A stretch of DNA of 64,000 bases from Spirochaetota bacterium (GTDB lineage: Bacteria; Spirochaetota; UBA4802; UBA5550): positions 1 through 64,000 of the forward strand of contig QKCL01000052.1 of NCBI GenBank assembly GCA_003246895.1, in the 5' to 3' direction. Below the pieces are notes generated by a model. That model saw only the letters and a program-made list of their open reading frames with translations. It did no database searches and was not told the DNA's origin. Of this stretch, positions 37,077 through 45,854 are shown one piece after another. A program made the position numbers and the translations under genes. Positions within the stretch are counted from its first letter, which is position 1. Each line of letters starts with the position of its first letter.

Positions 37077-37199
37077 AATAGCAAATTTCCTCAACAATTA
37101 TTAAATCAAATTATTCTTTAATACATGAAATTGTCCATAAAATTTTTTAACAGCATAATATTGGGATATGAAGAAAATCTAAGGAAAATAAAATTATTA

Positions 37200-37227
37200 T
37201 TGACATATGAATATATGTTCATATATT
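37200..37227 (+). promoter_or_regulatory. Promoter with ArsR/SmtB operator, copy 1
   Basis: TTGACA (37200-37205) and TATATT (37222-37227) flank a 16-bp spacer. The near-palindrome ATATGAATATATGTTCATAT (37205-37224) fills the spacer, so bound repressor would block the promoter. Its outer halves match perfectly as an inverted repeat. The sequence recurs at 37599-37618. Confidence 0.7.
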
Positions 37228-37233
37228 TATACC

Positions 37234-37584
37234 ATGAAAGATGAAATTTGCCAGATAGAATGCATACATACGGAGTCTGTAGAAAAAGTAAACAGATCCC
37301 TGGGTAAAAGCAGTGACCTTCAGTCGCTTTCGGATCTTTTCAAAATGCTTGGAGACCATACGAGAATACGTATAATAAACGCGCTCTCAATATCGGAACT
37401 CTGTGTCTGTGACCTTGCCTGTATATTGAAGATGAGCCAGTCAGCCGTCTCACACCAGCTCAGGATTCTCCGTACAGGAAAACTGATCAGGTTCAGGAAG
37501 GAGGGGAAAAATGTTTTCTACAGCCTCGATGATGAACATATTTCAAATATTGTAGACCAGGGCATGGCACATATCATGGAATAA
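37234..37584 (+). CDS. ArsR/SmtB-family metal-responsive repressor
   Basis: The product is 116 residues from the ATG at 37234; an upstream ATG at 37207 lies inside the operator. The winged helix spans about 30-100, with ELCVCDLA (the alpha-3 type ELCVCDL metal site known in ArsR/CadC) and SQSAVSHQLRILRTGKLIRFRKEGKNVFYSL as recognition helix and wing. Extra cysteines/histidines in IECIH may contribute ligands. The start is only about seven bases from the -10, so the message may be leaderless. It should repress itself and the downstream permease until Zn, Cd, Cu or As(III) binds. Confidence 0.88.
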   Translation: MKDEICQIECIHTESVEKVNRSLGKSSDLQSLSDLFKMLGDHTRIRIINALSISELCVCDLACILKMSQSAVSHQLRILRTGKLIRFRKEGKNVFYSLDDEHISNIVDQGMAHIME

Positions 37585-37593
37585 TTTTTTTCA

Positions 37594-37623
37594 TAGACAT
37601 ATGAATATATGTTCAAATATAAA
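37594..37623 (+). promoter_or_regulatory. Promoter with ArsR/SmtB operator, copy 2
   Basis: ATATGAATATATGTTCAAAT (37599-37618) repeats the first operator with one end degenerate. TAGACA (37594-37599) and TATAAA (37618-37623) give a promoter with an 18-bp spacer covered by the site. It lies just before the permease gene. Confidence 0.6.
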
Positions 37624-37636
37624 CATGGAGAAAATC

Positions 37637-38734
37637 ATGGATGTAAATATAATAAAATCAATAATTGCATCATCCTGGGATGTACTTGTAAACTCGTCGG
37701 CCTTCATCATATTCGGGTTCACAATAGCTGGCCTCCTGAAGGCATTTCTGCCGCAGGATTTTGTAAGCAGGCATCTCGGAAAGGGTAAATACCTCAGTGT
37801 AATAAAAGCATCTGCAATCGGAGTGCCCCTGCCCCTGTGCAGCTGCGGTGTTCTGCCTGCCGCAGCAGGCCTTAAACAGAACGGGGCAAACAGCGGTGCC
37901 ACCGCGGCCTTTCTTATCTCCACTCCAGAAACCGGTATTGACTCAGTTGCGGTTTCATGGGCGCTCCTTGACCCCATAATGACAGTTTTCAGGCCCATCG
38001 CCGCCTTCATCACTGCAATCGCAACGGGCTTTGCAATAAACATTCTGGGAATAAAGAATGACCAAAATCAGATAACAGAGACATCCACAGGCGAATCATG
38101 TTCATCATCATGCTGCTGCTCACACAGCAATGACCATGATCACGGCACTTCCCATAGTCACGGAATGAGTATTTTTTCCAGGTTAAGGTCGGGCATAAGT
38201 TTTGCCTTTGGTGAACTCTTTGAGGACATTTCCAAATGGTTCATGTTCGGGGTACTGCTGGCGGGGATCATAGATGTCTTTCTCTCTCCGAACATGATTT
38301 CAGATTATCTTGGAGGAGGCATACTCTCCATGATCCTGGTCCTTGCAATCTCTGCGCCTCTATACATATGCGCAACGGCTTCCACTCCCATTGCCGCAGC
38401 ACTTGCACTGAAAGGTCTGAGCCCCGGCGCAGCACTTGTTCTGCTCCTTGCCGGCCCGGCAACAAATGCAGCCGCAATTGCAGTAATCACAAAACTTCTG
38501 GGGAAAAAGGCAACTGCACTCTATGTCTTCACAATTGCCTTTATTTCAGTACTCCTTGGGATGCTTGCAAATTACATATACACAGCCTGGGGCCTTGACA
38601 CGTCAAACTGGATCGCATCGGAGCACAGTGACGATCACGGAATTGCCTACACCATATCTGCGGTGATTCTCCTTCTGCTCTTTGCAAGGGTCATGATACT
38701 TGATATTAAAAAATACATTATAAAAAAGATGTAA
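37637..38734 (+). CDS. SO_0444/YraQ-type Cu/Zn efflux permease
   Basis: The 365-residue membrane protein has two homologous permease halves. The signatures GVPLPLCSCGVLPAAAGLKQNGA and TPETGIDSVAVSWALLDPIMTVFRP in the first half, and APLYICATASTPIAAALALKGLSPGA in the second, define the permease family that includes SO_0444 Cu/Zn exporters and ArsP. A Cys/His-rich cytoplasmic loop (CSSSCCCSHSNDHDHGTSHSHG) between the halves probably collects metal. ATG 37637 is preferred because GGAG lies just before it; an upstream ATG at 37625 overlaps that site. It is under the second copy of the ArsR operator. Confidence 0.88.
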   Translation: MDVNIIKSIIASSWDVLVNSSAFIIFGFTIAGLLKAFLPQDFVSRHLGKGKYLSVIKASAIGVPLPLCSCGVLPAAAGLKQNGANSGATAAFLISTPETGIDSVAVSWALLDPIMTVFRPIAAFITAIATGFAINILGIKNDQNQITETSTGESCSSSCCCSHSNDHDHGTSHSHGMSIFSRLRSGISFAFGELFEDISKWFMFGVLLAGIIDVFLSPNMISDYLGGGILSMILVLAISAPLYICATASTPIAAALALKGLSPGAALVLLLAGPATNAAAIAVITKLLGKKATALYVFTIAFISVLLGMLANYIYTAWGLDTSNWIASEHSDDHGIAYTISAVILLLLFARVMILDIKKYIIKKM

Positions 38735-38747
38735 CCATACTATCAAA

Positions 38748-39122
38748 TCAGGCCTTGACAAAACCGAGGCCTGTGAAATAGGCAATGAGCGTTCCATCCT
38801 CATCCTTTATTTCCACTGAATAACCGCTGACCTTTCTTCCTGAAGAGATCTGCCTTGCCTCTGCCCGGATTACCCTGCCCTTGGGGCTTTTAAAATATGA
38901 GATACTCACATTGAGCCCCACAGTAACAAAACCTCCGGAATTTGATGCAGCTGCAAATGCATAGTCGGCCAGTGTGAAAATCGCTCCGCCATGCGCAATC
39001 CCCACACCGTTCAGATGCTTCTCTTCGATTTCAAGCTCTGTCACAGCATGACCGTCTCCGACCTCAACAAGCCTGATCCCTGCATATGCTGCAAACCTGT
39101 CATTTTTAATGTTCTCAATCAT
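38748..39122 (-). CDS. PaaI-type hotdog thioesterase
   Basis: The 124-residue single-hotdog protein has the PaaI/YdiI signature HLNGVGIAHGGAIFTLADYAF near 37-57, with the His/Gly/Asp catalytic region, and FKSPKGRVIRAEA as the following strand. Members hydrolyse aryl- or acyl-CoA thioesters. The start codon overlaps the end of the DUF523 gene by eight bases, so translation is coupled. It is encoded on the strand opposite to, and convergent with, the Cu/Zn permease. Confidence 0.88.
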   Translation of the reverse strand: MIENIKNDRFAAYAGIRLVEVGDGHAVTELEIEEKHLNGVGIAHGGAIFTLADYAFAAASNSGGFVTVGLNVSISYFKSPKGRVIRAEARQISSGRKVSGYSVEIKDEDGTLIAYFTGLGFVKA

Positions 39123-39558
39123 TCAAAAGTTCCTTCCAGTTATCTTCATTGTAAATTTTTATTCCATTTTCATAAAGAAGCCCTGCGGTGAATCCGCTGC
39201 CTTCAGCTACTGTTCCGGAAAAGGTTCCATCATATATGAGCCCGAAACCGCATGAGGGGCTTCTCTTTTTCAATACAGCCTTTGTAACGCCATTGAGCCT
39301 GCATAGTTCAAGGGTTCTTCGGGCTCCTTCAGTAAAATTTTCTGTACAGTCAGAACCGTCACGGGCCAGAACCCGTTTATCTCCTTCCGCATTTACAATT
39401 TCACATGGAACCCTGGGTGTATCAAGGCCCCCGAGTACTTCAGGACATGCCGTGATGCAGGGCCTCTCCTTCATAAACTCAACAATCTCTTCAACCCTGT
39501 TATGGGAACCGTCATATCTGCACCTGACTCCGGCAAGGCATGAACTTATGAGATACAT
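39115..39558 (-). CDS. DUF523 family protein (TudS-like thiouracil desulfurase)
   Basis: The product is 147 residues from the ATG at 39556-39558, which follows GGAGGAG. An upstream frame extension (to 39729) has no ribosome site. It contains SSCLAGVRCRYDG near 4-16, CITACPEVLGGLDTPRVPCE near 33-52, and KKRSPSCGFG near 97-106. These are the cysteine pattern of DUF523. Characterised TudS proteins bind a [4Fe-4S] cluster with three cysteines and desulfurate 2-thiouracil, recycling modified tRNA bases. Assigning that activity here rests on family membership. Confidence 0.85.
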   Translation of the reverse strand: MYLISSCLAGVRCRYDGSHNRVEEIVEFMKERPCITACPEVLGGLDTPRVPCEIVNAEGDKRVLARDGSDCTENFTEGARRTLELCRLNGVTKAVLKKRSPSCGFGLIYDGTFSGTVAEGSGFTAGLLYENGIKIYNEDNWKELLND

Positions 39559-39667
39559 ATCTCCTCCATTTTCAGAGCCCCAGCCCAATGAAAAAAACAG
39601 CAAAAGGCTGTTGACTTTTAAAAAATTAAAGAATAGATATAGCTGATAAAAAATCAAGGACAGAATT

Positions 39668-40486
39668 ATGAAAACCTTAAAAATTGCATTTAACATTTTT
39701 ATTGTCATGTTCATTCTCATGTGCGACAATAAGAGTACAGGAATAAAAACATACTACCATGACCTTCCCGTGCATCTTGAGAAGGAGATGAAGGGGATTC
39801 TCAAAACATCGGACCTTTCAGTTCTTTCAAAGGGCGGTGCAGAAACAATCGCAAATTTCATGAAAGAGAAGATAGCTAAGGAGAAAACACAATTCGGATC
39901 ACTGGTGTCAAGCTCATACTTCTGGCACATCTACAATGCCCTGCCCGATTTCGTAAGCGCAGCAGAACGTCACCACGGCTATTACAGGGATGATAAAAAA
40001 CCCGAAGAGAGAGACAGGCTCATGGCATACGCTTTTTACAGACTCAACAGAAGCCCTGAAAACATCAGGGCAGCATACACACTTGCCAAGCCGATGCTTA
40101 AAAATTTCATCACCCGGGACGACCTGCACAGAATAAAGGCCGATGAGTATATCAACACCCTCCTCTACTGCCGGAAATTTCTCACGACCCTGAAGGATTT
40201 TGACATAAAGTTAAATGAAATATATGACCAGCTCTATGAAAAAAACGGGCAGATGAAAATTGTAAAGAACAGCGCAGTAAAAGAGGTCTATGACGGAGCA
40301 TACGGGTTCTCGGCATATGATCAGTCTGAGTATATTTCAAAAAAACTCGGACTCAAGGAGATGTCACCCTTTTACGGATCCACTGCCCTCTCATTCTGGA
40401 TGAGAAGGGTTCACGAAGGGAACTCCGAAGAGATATTCAGAATACTTGAGGACCTCAGGGGAATATATAATATTCAGCATATATAA
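39668..40486 (+). CDS. Probable lipoprotein, hypothetical
   Basis: The 272-residue protein begins with a hydrophobic signal (MKTLKIAFNIFIVMFILMC). The last cysteine is in an atypical lipobox (ILMC) of the relaxed kind used by spirochaetes. The mature part is helical and charged (KGGAETIANFMKEKIAKEKTQ, YFWHIYNALPDFVSAAERHH), without a recognised domain. An AAGGACAG site lies before the ATG. A convergent hairpin separates it from the efflux operon. Function is unknown. Confidence 0.7.
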   Translation: MKTLKIAFNIFIVMFILMCDNKSTGIKTYYHDLPVHLEKEMKGILKTSDLSVLSKGGAETIANFMKEKIAKEKTQFGSLVSSSYFWHIYNALPDFVSAAERHHGYYRDDKKPEERDRLMAYAFYRLNRSPENIRAAYTLAKPMLKNFITRDDLHRIKADEYINTLLYCRKFLTTLKDFDIKLNEIYDQLYEKNGQMKIVKNSAVKEVYDGAYGFSAYDQSEYISKKLGLKEMSPFYGSTALSFWMRRVHEGNSEEIFRILEDLRGIYNIQHI

Positions 40487-40493
40487 TGAATCC

Positions 40494-40526
40494 ATATCCA
40501 TGCTCCCCTCACCGGGGCATGGATAT
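40494..40526. terminator. Hairpin between convergent genes
   Basis: ATATCCATGC (40494-40503) and GCATGGATAT (40517-40526) form a perfect 10-bp stem. The loop also contains pairing C and G runs. It lies between the lipoprotein gene and the end of the efflux operon. Confidence 0.6.
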
Positions 40527-40560
40527 TCTCCGCCGCCTGTTTACCCCTTACAGTACAGTA

Positions 40561-41751
40561 TCAGTTTTTATTCTTCATCATGTGTCTCATGGAAATCCAG
40601 GCCGTTATGAAATACAGCACAGACAAAACCCAGAGCACCGCAAGATTATGGGAAACATGCTTCACACCGGCACCCATCTGGTTCAGTTTCAGAAACCCGT
40701 CAATACCTGCTGTGGACGGCAGAAGAAACGATAGATAATGGAGCCACTCAGGCATTGCCTCCACAGGCCATGAAAAACCGCTGAGGAAAAGCGCCGGGAT
40801 GGACATGCAGAGCAGTATCATAATTGATGTCTCCCTGTGTTTGAAAAATACACAGATCGTGATACCTAGAAATATGCATGACAGAAGAAAGGGAACAGCG
40901 AAAAAGAGAAGTTCCGGCACCGAAGACCTTCGTGGAAAGTCGAAGACCCTGTAAACTATGACATAAAAATATATTACATGAATAATGTATATGGAAAAAT
41001 ACGCAGCGGCCTTACCCACTATCAGCACAGGAGTACTACTTCTGCCGCATGCTGATTTTCCGGAAACGAGTTCTCCTTTTTCCCTTGCCGTACCCAGAAG
41101 AAGACCTATGCCTATGAGGAGAGTCTGCTGGAGAATAAGTATAAGCACTCCCGGCACAACAAAACTCGCATAGCCTCCTCCGGGGTTAAAGAGAGGGAAT
41201 GATATAAGGGGAACTGGGTCATTAAAGGCCATTGCTGCATTCTGTGTCATGCCGCCTGACATAAGTTTTTTGACATGAACCCCTGCGGACATTGTCATGG
41301 CCACAGTTTTAGCCCCTGTAAGAACCTGCCTGTAAATCATAAAATAACTTGCGTCGCAGTATACTATGATATTCGCCAGCTCCCCGCGGTATATCTTTCT
41401 GCTGAAGTCCTTCGGTATCAGTATTACACCGTATACAGTACCCTCAAAAAAATCCTTTTTTACAGAATCCATGTCTCCGTACTTTTTATACACATGCATC
41501 TGTTCACTGGCGTCCATCATCCTTGCAAGCTGCCGGCTCATCTGGGTATTGTCCCTGTCAATGACCGCCACAGGTATTTCACGAATATTTTCTTTTACAT
41601 ATGGAAGAGAGTAAAAGAAAGGGTATATGAGAAGCGCCCCGAAAAAAAGCAGAAGAACACCTTTGTCACGGAAAATGATTCCATACTCATTTTTACATAC
41701 ACATGAGGCACGGTTTATGAAGGAGATTATTCTTTCTCTGATCATGGTCAC
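40561..41751 (-). CDS. ABC-2 type transporter permease, second copy
   Basis: The 396-residue membrane protein has the ABC-2 type architecture (PF12698). One N-terminal helix (GVLLLFFGALLIYPFFYSLPY near 30-50) is followed by an extracytoplasmic domain with IPVAVIDRDNTQMSRQLARM and GVILIPKDFSRKIYRGE, and then about five C-terminal helices. It closely parallels the upstream permease at 41748-42929 and overlaps it by four bases (ATGA). No ABC ATPase is encoded in the operon. It probably heterodimerises with its partner as the inner-membrane part of a tripartite exporter. Confidence 0.88.
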   Translation of the reverse strand: MTMIRERIISFINRASCVCKNEYGIIFRDKGVLLLFFGALLIYPFFYSLPYVKENIREIPVAVIDRDNTQMSRQLARMMDASEQMHVYKKYGDMDSVKKDFFEGTVYGVILIPKDFSRKIYRGELANIIVYCDASYFMIYRQVLTGAKTVAMTMSAGVHVKKLMSGGMTQNAAMAFNDPVPLISFPLFNPGGGYASFVVPGVLILILQQTLLIGIGLLLGTAREKGELVSGKSACGRSSTPVLIVGKAAAYFSIYIIHVIYFYVIVYRVFDFPRRSSVPELLFFAVPFLLSCIFLGITICVFFKHRETSIMILLCMSIPALFLSGFSWPVEAMPEWLHYLSFLLPSTAGIDGFLKLNQMGAGVKHVSHNLAVLWVLSVLYFITAWISMRHMMKNKN

Positions 41752-42929
41752 ACCCTTCCCCAGTATCTGTTGTGTCCAAGTATTCTTCCAAGGCGCGGGA
41801 AGAACAGTATGGGAGGAATGAAGGTAAAGAGAAGCAGCGCAACCAGTGAATAAAATGATACATACACAGGAGCTCCGCGCATGGCCTGATCAATGTATAT
41901 CTTCATATAATAGTTCAGGGGGAGAATTCCGGCCCAGATTCTTGCAGCAAGGGGCATTCCTATCAAGGGATATGTCACCCCCACAAAGGCGAAGGCCGTG
42001 CTTGAATAGAATGCCACATTGCTCAGTGTGAGCCTCAGGTTTGCCAGAACCGCAATCATCATGGCCGCAACGGACATGTATGCTGTGATAAAAAATACAG
42101 CCGCCGCATTAATAAACAGTACATTGCCCCTGACGGGACTTCCCATAAATTCAATGAGCATGAGATTTACAAAGAGAGCCAGAACAATAAAGTTCACGGC
42201 GTACGGAAAGAGTTTCCCCAGAATGGCCCTTCTGTAGCTTCCGCCTGCACACTCCATGAGCTCTGCGCCTGTACCGTCCTTGAGCTCGCTTCCAAGAGCA
42301 AAGACTGTACAGACCATTACAAAAATCTGAAGTATTGCGGGGATAAGCCCCGACACCATGAAGTAAAGATAATTTACATATGGATTAAAAAGCAGATTTG
42401 TATCTACCCTGATTACCTGAGTCTGGGCCAGAGCCTTTTCAAATGACATGCCCCTCTTCTGGTATGTCTGCACGCAGAGCCCGGCAGAAACAGTTTTAAT
42501 AACCCCCACAATGTCCCGGTATACGAGACTGCCGTTGAGCATAAATTCATTGTTGTAGTAATTAATTATTTCAGGAGCCCTGCCCATCATGATGTTCTTT
42601 TCCATGTCCCTTGGAAAAACAATCAGTGCAAGGCATTTGCCGCTGAGAATAAGATCCTTCCCGTCACCCATATTGGTAACTCTGTGTGAAACCATCACTG
42701 AGGGTGCAGAATCGAGATGCCTTATTATTTTCCTTGAAGTTACTGAATTATCCTGATCAAAAACAGCCACAGGAAGGTCACGGGGAACCCCCTGGGCAAA
42801 CATGACCCAGAGCAGAAAAAAAACCGCAAGGGGCATCACAAGCATGAGTACTGCATATATGGGCCTTGAGGAGATTCTGCATATTTCCCTGGATACTACT
42901 TTTAAAAAACCGTTACTCTTAATGTTCAT
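41748..42929 (-). CDS. ABC-2 type transporter permease, first copy
   Basis: The 393-residue protein has an N-terminal membrane helix near 22-43, then an extracytoplasmic domain with DLPVAVFDQDNSVTSRKIIRH near 50-70 and LALIVFPRDMEKNIM. Five membrane helices from about 185 include ILQIFVMVCTVFALGSELKDGT and VGVTYPLIGMPLAARI. This is the YhhJ/YbhR-like half of drug/organic-compound exporters. It lies 28 bases after the HlyD-like gene and is coupled to the second permease. The expected nucleotide-binding protein is absent here. Confidence 0.88.
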   Translation of the reverse strand: MNIKSNGFLKVVSREICRISSRPIYAVLMLVMPLAVFFLLWVMFAQGVPRDLPVAVFDQDNSVTSRKIIRHLDSAPSVMVSHRVTNMGDGKDLILSGKCLALIVFPRDMEKNIMMGRAPEIINYYNNEFMLNGSLVYRDIVGVIKTVSAGLCVQTYQKRGMSFEKALAQTQVIRVDTNLLFNPYVNYLYFMVSGLIPAILQIFVMVCTVFALGSELKDGTGAELMECAGGSYRRAILGKLFPYAVNFIVLALFVNLMLIEFMGSPVRGNVLFINAAAVFFITAYMSVAAMMIAVLANLRLTLSNVAFYSSTAFAFVGVTYPLIGMPLAARIWAGILPLNYYMKIYIDQAMRGAPVYVSFYSLVALLLFTFIPPILFFPRLGRILGHNRYWGRV

Positions 42930-42957
42930 TTTTATGTATATTATATCTGCTTTCAGA

Positions 42958-43947
42958 TCACTTTGATGATTTCCATCTCACAAGACAGCTCATGCCCGGC
43001 CGTAGTCCCTGTACAGGTGTCTCAGGCACAGCCCTTACCTCGAATGTTTTCATATCGAAGTCGCCCGATGTCTTTGTGGCGCTCCACACAGCATAGAGAC
43101 CGAGTTCCTTAATGTAATTAACCCTGAACCTTACCCCTTTTTTACCTATGGCAGGAATGTCACCTGTAATGACGCTGCCCATGCGAATGTCCTTCAGCAG
43201 GTCCTCTCTCAGGTTAAATGTGACCCATACATCCTTAAGGTCAACCAGTGAAACAACAGGGTATCCGGAACCGACAAGCTCCCCTGTTTCACCCATGAGC
43301 TCCGCCACTTCGCCGTTTCTCGGCGCAATGATCTTTGTCTCCTGAAGATAGGAACTGACCTCCTCTTCGGTGCCGAGCGCTCTTTCGAGAAGAGCAGCAG
43401 CTGCCAGTTTATCCTCGTCCCGGGCCCCGGAAGCAGCCATACGGTATGCTTCGTAGGCATTCTTTTCCCTTTCTGCGGCAACCTTCATGTTTGCTTCTGC
43501 TTCATCAAGTTTCTGCTGCGGAAGTACTCCATCCTTGTAAAGGTTGGCGACCCTTCTGTAGCTTTTTTTTGCAAGTTCATTGGCGGCCTTTGCCTGCTGC
43601 AGCGCATTATAGGCCTGCCTCACCTGCTCTTTTCTCAGGCCGGTGTAGGCCTTGAGTTTCTGGGCCTTTGCAGCCTTCTTTGCAGCCTTTGCCTGCCTCA
43701 TCCTGGCTTCAATTTCGGGACTGTCCAGTGTAACCAGAAGCTGCCCCTGCTTAACAGAATCGCCTTCTTTCACATGAAGGGTTTTAATTCTCCCCACCAG
43801 CTTTGAAGCAACCTTTACCTGCGCAGCTTCCACCTCTCCCTGAATGAGAAGCTCAGCCGGTTTAAACATCATCCATCCGGCAGCTACAACAAGGGTCAGC
43901 CCGGACAGAATAAATAATATAATTACAAGACGCCTGTTTATTTTCAT
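42958..43947 (-). CDS. HlyD/EmrA-type periplasmic adaptor
   Basis: The 329-residue membrane-fusion protein has one N-terminal anchor helix (about 8-27). A biotinyl-lipoyl half (VKVASKLVGRIKTLHVKEGDSVKQGQLLVTLD) is followed by a long coiled-coil hairpin (about 75-195) and the second lipoyl/beta-barrel part (IIAPRNGEVAELMGETGELVGSGYPVVSL). It bridges the inner-membrane permeases to TolC. Its ATG follows the TolC-like stop directly (TAAATG), so the two are translated in tandem. Confidence 0.9.
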   Translation of the reverse strand: MKINRRLVIILFILSGLTLVVAAGWMMFKPAELLIQGEVEAAQVKVASKLVGRIKTLHVKEGDSVKQGQLLVTLDSPEIEARMRQAKAAKKAAKAQKLKAYTGLRKEQVRQAYNALQQAKAANELAKKSYRRVANLYKDGVLPQQKLDEAEANMKVAAEREKNAYEAYRMAASGARDEDKLAAAALLERALGTEEEVSSYLQETKIIAPRNGEVAELMGETGELVGSGYPVVSLVDLKDVWVTFNLREDLLKDIRMGSVITGDIPAIGKKGVRFRVNYIKELGLYAVWSATKTSGDFDMKTFEVRAVPETPVQGLRPGMSCLVRWKSSK

Positions 43948-45468
43948 TTAAAAATCAACCTCCATATCTGCTCTGGTTCTGTAACTACCGAACCTGCTGC
44001 TGAGGCCGCTGACCTCCAGGCATTTTGCCAGTGCAACATCAAAATCGTATACAGCCTTGAGCCTCTCAATCTTCACTGCGGAGAACGCGAGCTTTGCGTC
44101 AACAACACTGAGTGAAGTTGCCATGCCCTCTTCAAAGGCCCTCTCACTCACTCTCAGGTACTCCTCTGCTAGTTTATAGGATGCTTCAGTGGAATTATAC
44201 TGCTCAAGCTGTTTCATGAGTTCATCATAATTTTTCTGTACCAGTGTTATTATATCATTCTTTGCCTTTCTCACAAGGTGGTCAACCTTTTCCAGAACCT
44301 TTCTCGCTGCAAGGGCCTTCCTTGTTCCGGCAAGGCCTTCACTTATGGTCCAGGTGGCCCCGGCCCCCACAACCCATTCAGGCTGAAGTATGGTCAGGTC
44401 CTGCGTATAGAGTTCCCTCTTGCCGAAGAGGTAAACCATTGGGCTGTTGTCTCCTATCTCCTTCATATAATTCTGCTTTGCAAGTTCTCTGTTGGCGGCG
44501 ATCTGAGTCAGGAGAGGATTGTTTTTAAGCGCCTGCTGTTTGAAGAATTCAACAGGTTCAATTTTATTGACGATGAAAAGTTTCGAAACAGGAACCACAT
44601 CTTTCTGAATGGACAGGGTGTTTTTTAAGGCAACCTGCGCTATTTCAATATCACGCCTTGACGCCTTGAGTTCCCTTTCGGCCTTTGCCTTTGCAACCTC
44701 GGCATGAAGCCTCTCTGACCTGGCTATGATTCCGTTCTCTTCAAGTTTCTTTGCCTGAAACAGATGCTTCTCCATGCCGTCGTATACATCCTGGCGGACC
44801 TTCTCAATGACCATGCGCAGGCCGAGTCCGTAGTACCTTTCAACAAGTTCAGTGAGCAGAACCGATTCGGTTCTCGAGAGCTTCCCGTATGCCTCTGAAA
44901 TCCTTGCCTTTGCAGCCCTGTTTGCGGCAACTATCTTTCCGCCCATAAAAACAGGCTGCTGAACTGTCACGTCGAGGTTGAAGTATTTCTTCTTCTGGAT
45001 CTCCGATTCAAATGACGGGAGCCTGCTGTCAAGTGACTGGGCAACTCCCTGCTGAACGGCAGTGCTTCCGGTTATGGCATATGCAGTTCCGGCATTTGAC
45101 TGAATCATTGCAGTTCTGATTTCATTGAGATCCATGACCAGGGGATCATTCATTATTGTGTATCTTGAATTCACTGTGACCTTTGGAAAATAAAGCCCGA
45201 AAGCAGCCCACCTTTCATGGACACGCTGTTCAATTTCGTTTTTACCCGCAAGGAGTGCGCTGTTTTTTTTCAAATATACAAGTGACTGTTCAAAGGAGAG
45301 TGTAACTCCATGAACTTCAGTTTTTAAAACAGGCAATTCCTTTTCATTATTGTTATTGGTCTGTCCGCTTTTTTTTATACTTCCCTTTTCCGCGTATAAA
45401 AATGAACTTAAAAAGACAGCGGTCAGTACAGCTGATATCAATACTGTGGTCCGGTTTTTAATATTCAT
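43948..45468 (-). CDS. TolC-family outer-membrane efflux protein
   Basis: The 506-residue protein starts with a signal peptide (MNIKNRTTVLISAVLTAVFL, then SSFLYA). It shows two homologous TolC helical repeats (about 60-275 and 300-490), rich in Ala/Glu/Lys heptads with short beta strands between (YFNLDVTVQQPVFMGGKI near 165-182; EWVVGAGATWTISEGLAG near 363-380). A trimer would form the outer-membrane channel and periplasmic tunnel. It is the first gene of the four-gene efflux operon. A long non-coding region separates it from the divergent hybrid kinase. Confidence 0.9.
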   Translation of the reverse strand: MNIKNRTTVLISAVLTAVFLSSFLYAEKGSIKKSGQTNNNNEKELPVLKTEVHGVTLSFEQSLVYLKKNSALLAGKNEIEQRVHERWAAFGLYFPKVTVNSRYTIMNDPLVMDLNEIRTAMIQSNAGTAYAITGSTAVQQGVAQSLDSRLPSFESEIQKKKYFNLDVTVQQPVFMGGKIVAANRAAKARISEAYGKLSRTESVLLTELVERYYGLGLRMVIEKVRQDVYDGMEKHLFQAKKLEENGIIARSERLHAEVAKAKAERELKASRRDIEIAQVALKNTLSIQKDVVPVSKLFIVNKIEPVEFFKQQALKNNPLLTQIAANRELAKQNYMKEIGDNSPMVYLFGKRELYTQDLTILQPEWVVGAGATWTISEGLAGTRKALAARKVLEKVDHLVRKAKNDIITLVQKNYDELMKQLEQYNSTEASYKLAEEYLRVSERAFEEGMATSLSVVDAKLAFSAVKIERLKAVYDFDVALAKCLEVSGLSSRFGSYRTRADMEVDF

Positions 45469-45854
45469 ATAACTCCAGTTTAATTTTTGTTAATCATTAA
45501 GGAGAGTTTTACTGATAAACAGCTCCTGCTGTAAATAAGGGTTTTTTGAACCCATATTATTACAGAGTGAATAACTAAACATTTGATACATATTTTGTCT
45601 ATAAAAAAAAATACGACACTTCTCCTGTTTTTTCATATATCCGGCACAGTCGGGACTTTATTTTCCCTCTTTCCATGAATTTTCCTAGACCAGACAGTAC
45701 AATTAATTCAAACTGATCAGGTAGGATAGTATATTTTCCATATTAAGGGAATCAGATAGTGTTTAATTTTATAATACAAATACCCCAATGATTCAGGTAA
45801 TTAATCTTATGGGACCAAACAGAAAAACACTGACAGAATACAGGCACGGCATAC
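45469..45854. other. Divergent promoter region, no gene
   Basis: This 386-bp A+T-rich gap lies between the efflux operon and a hybrid sensor kinase and should carry both promoters. No strong -35/-10 pair, palindrome or RNA motif stands out. The kinase may regulate its divergent neighbour, but this is inference from position only. Confidence 0.45.
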
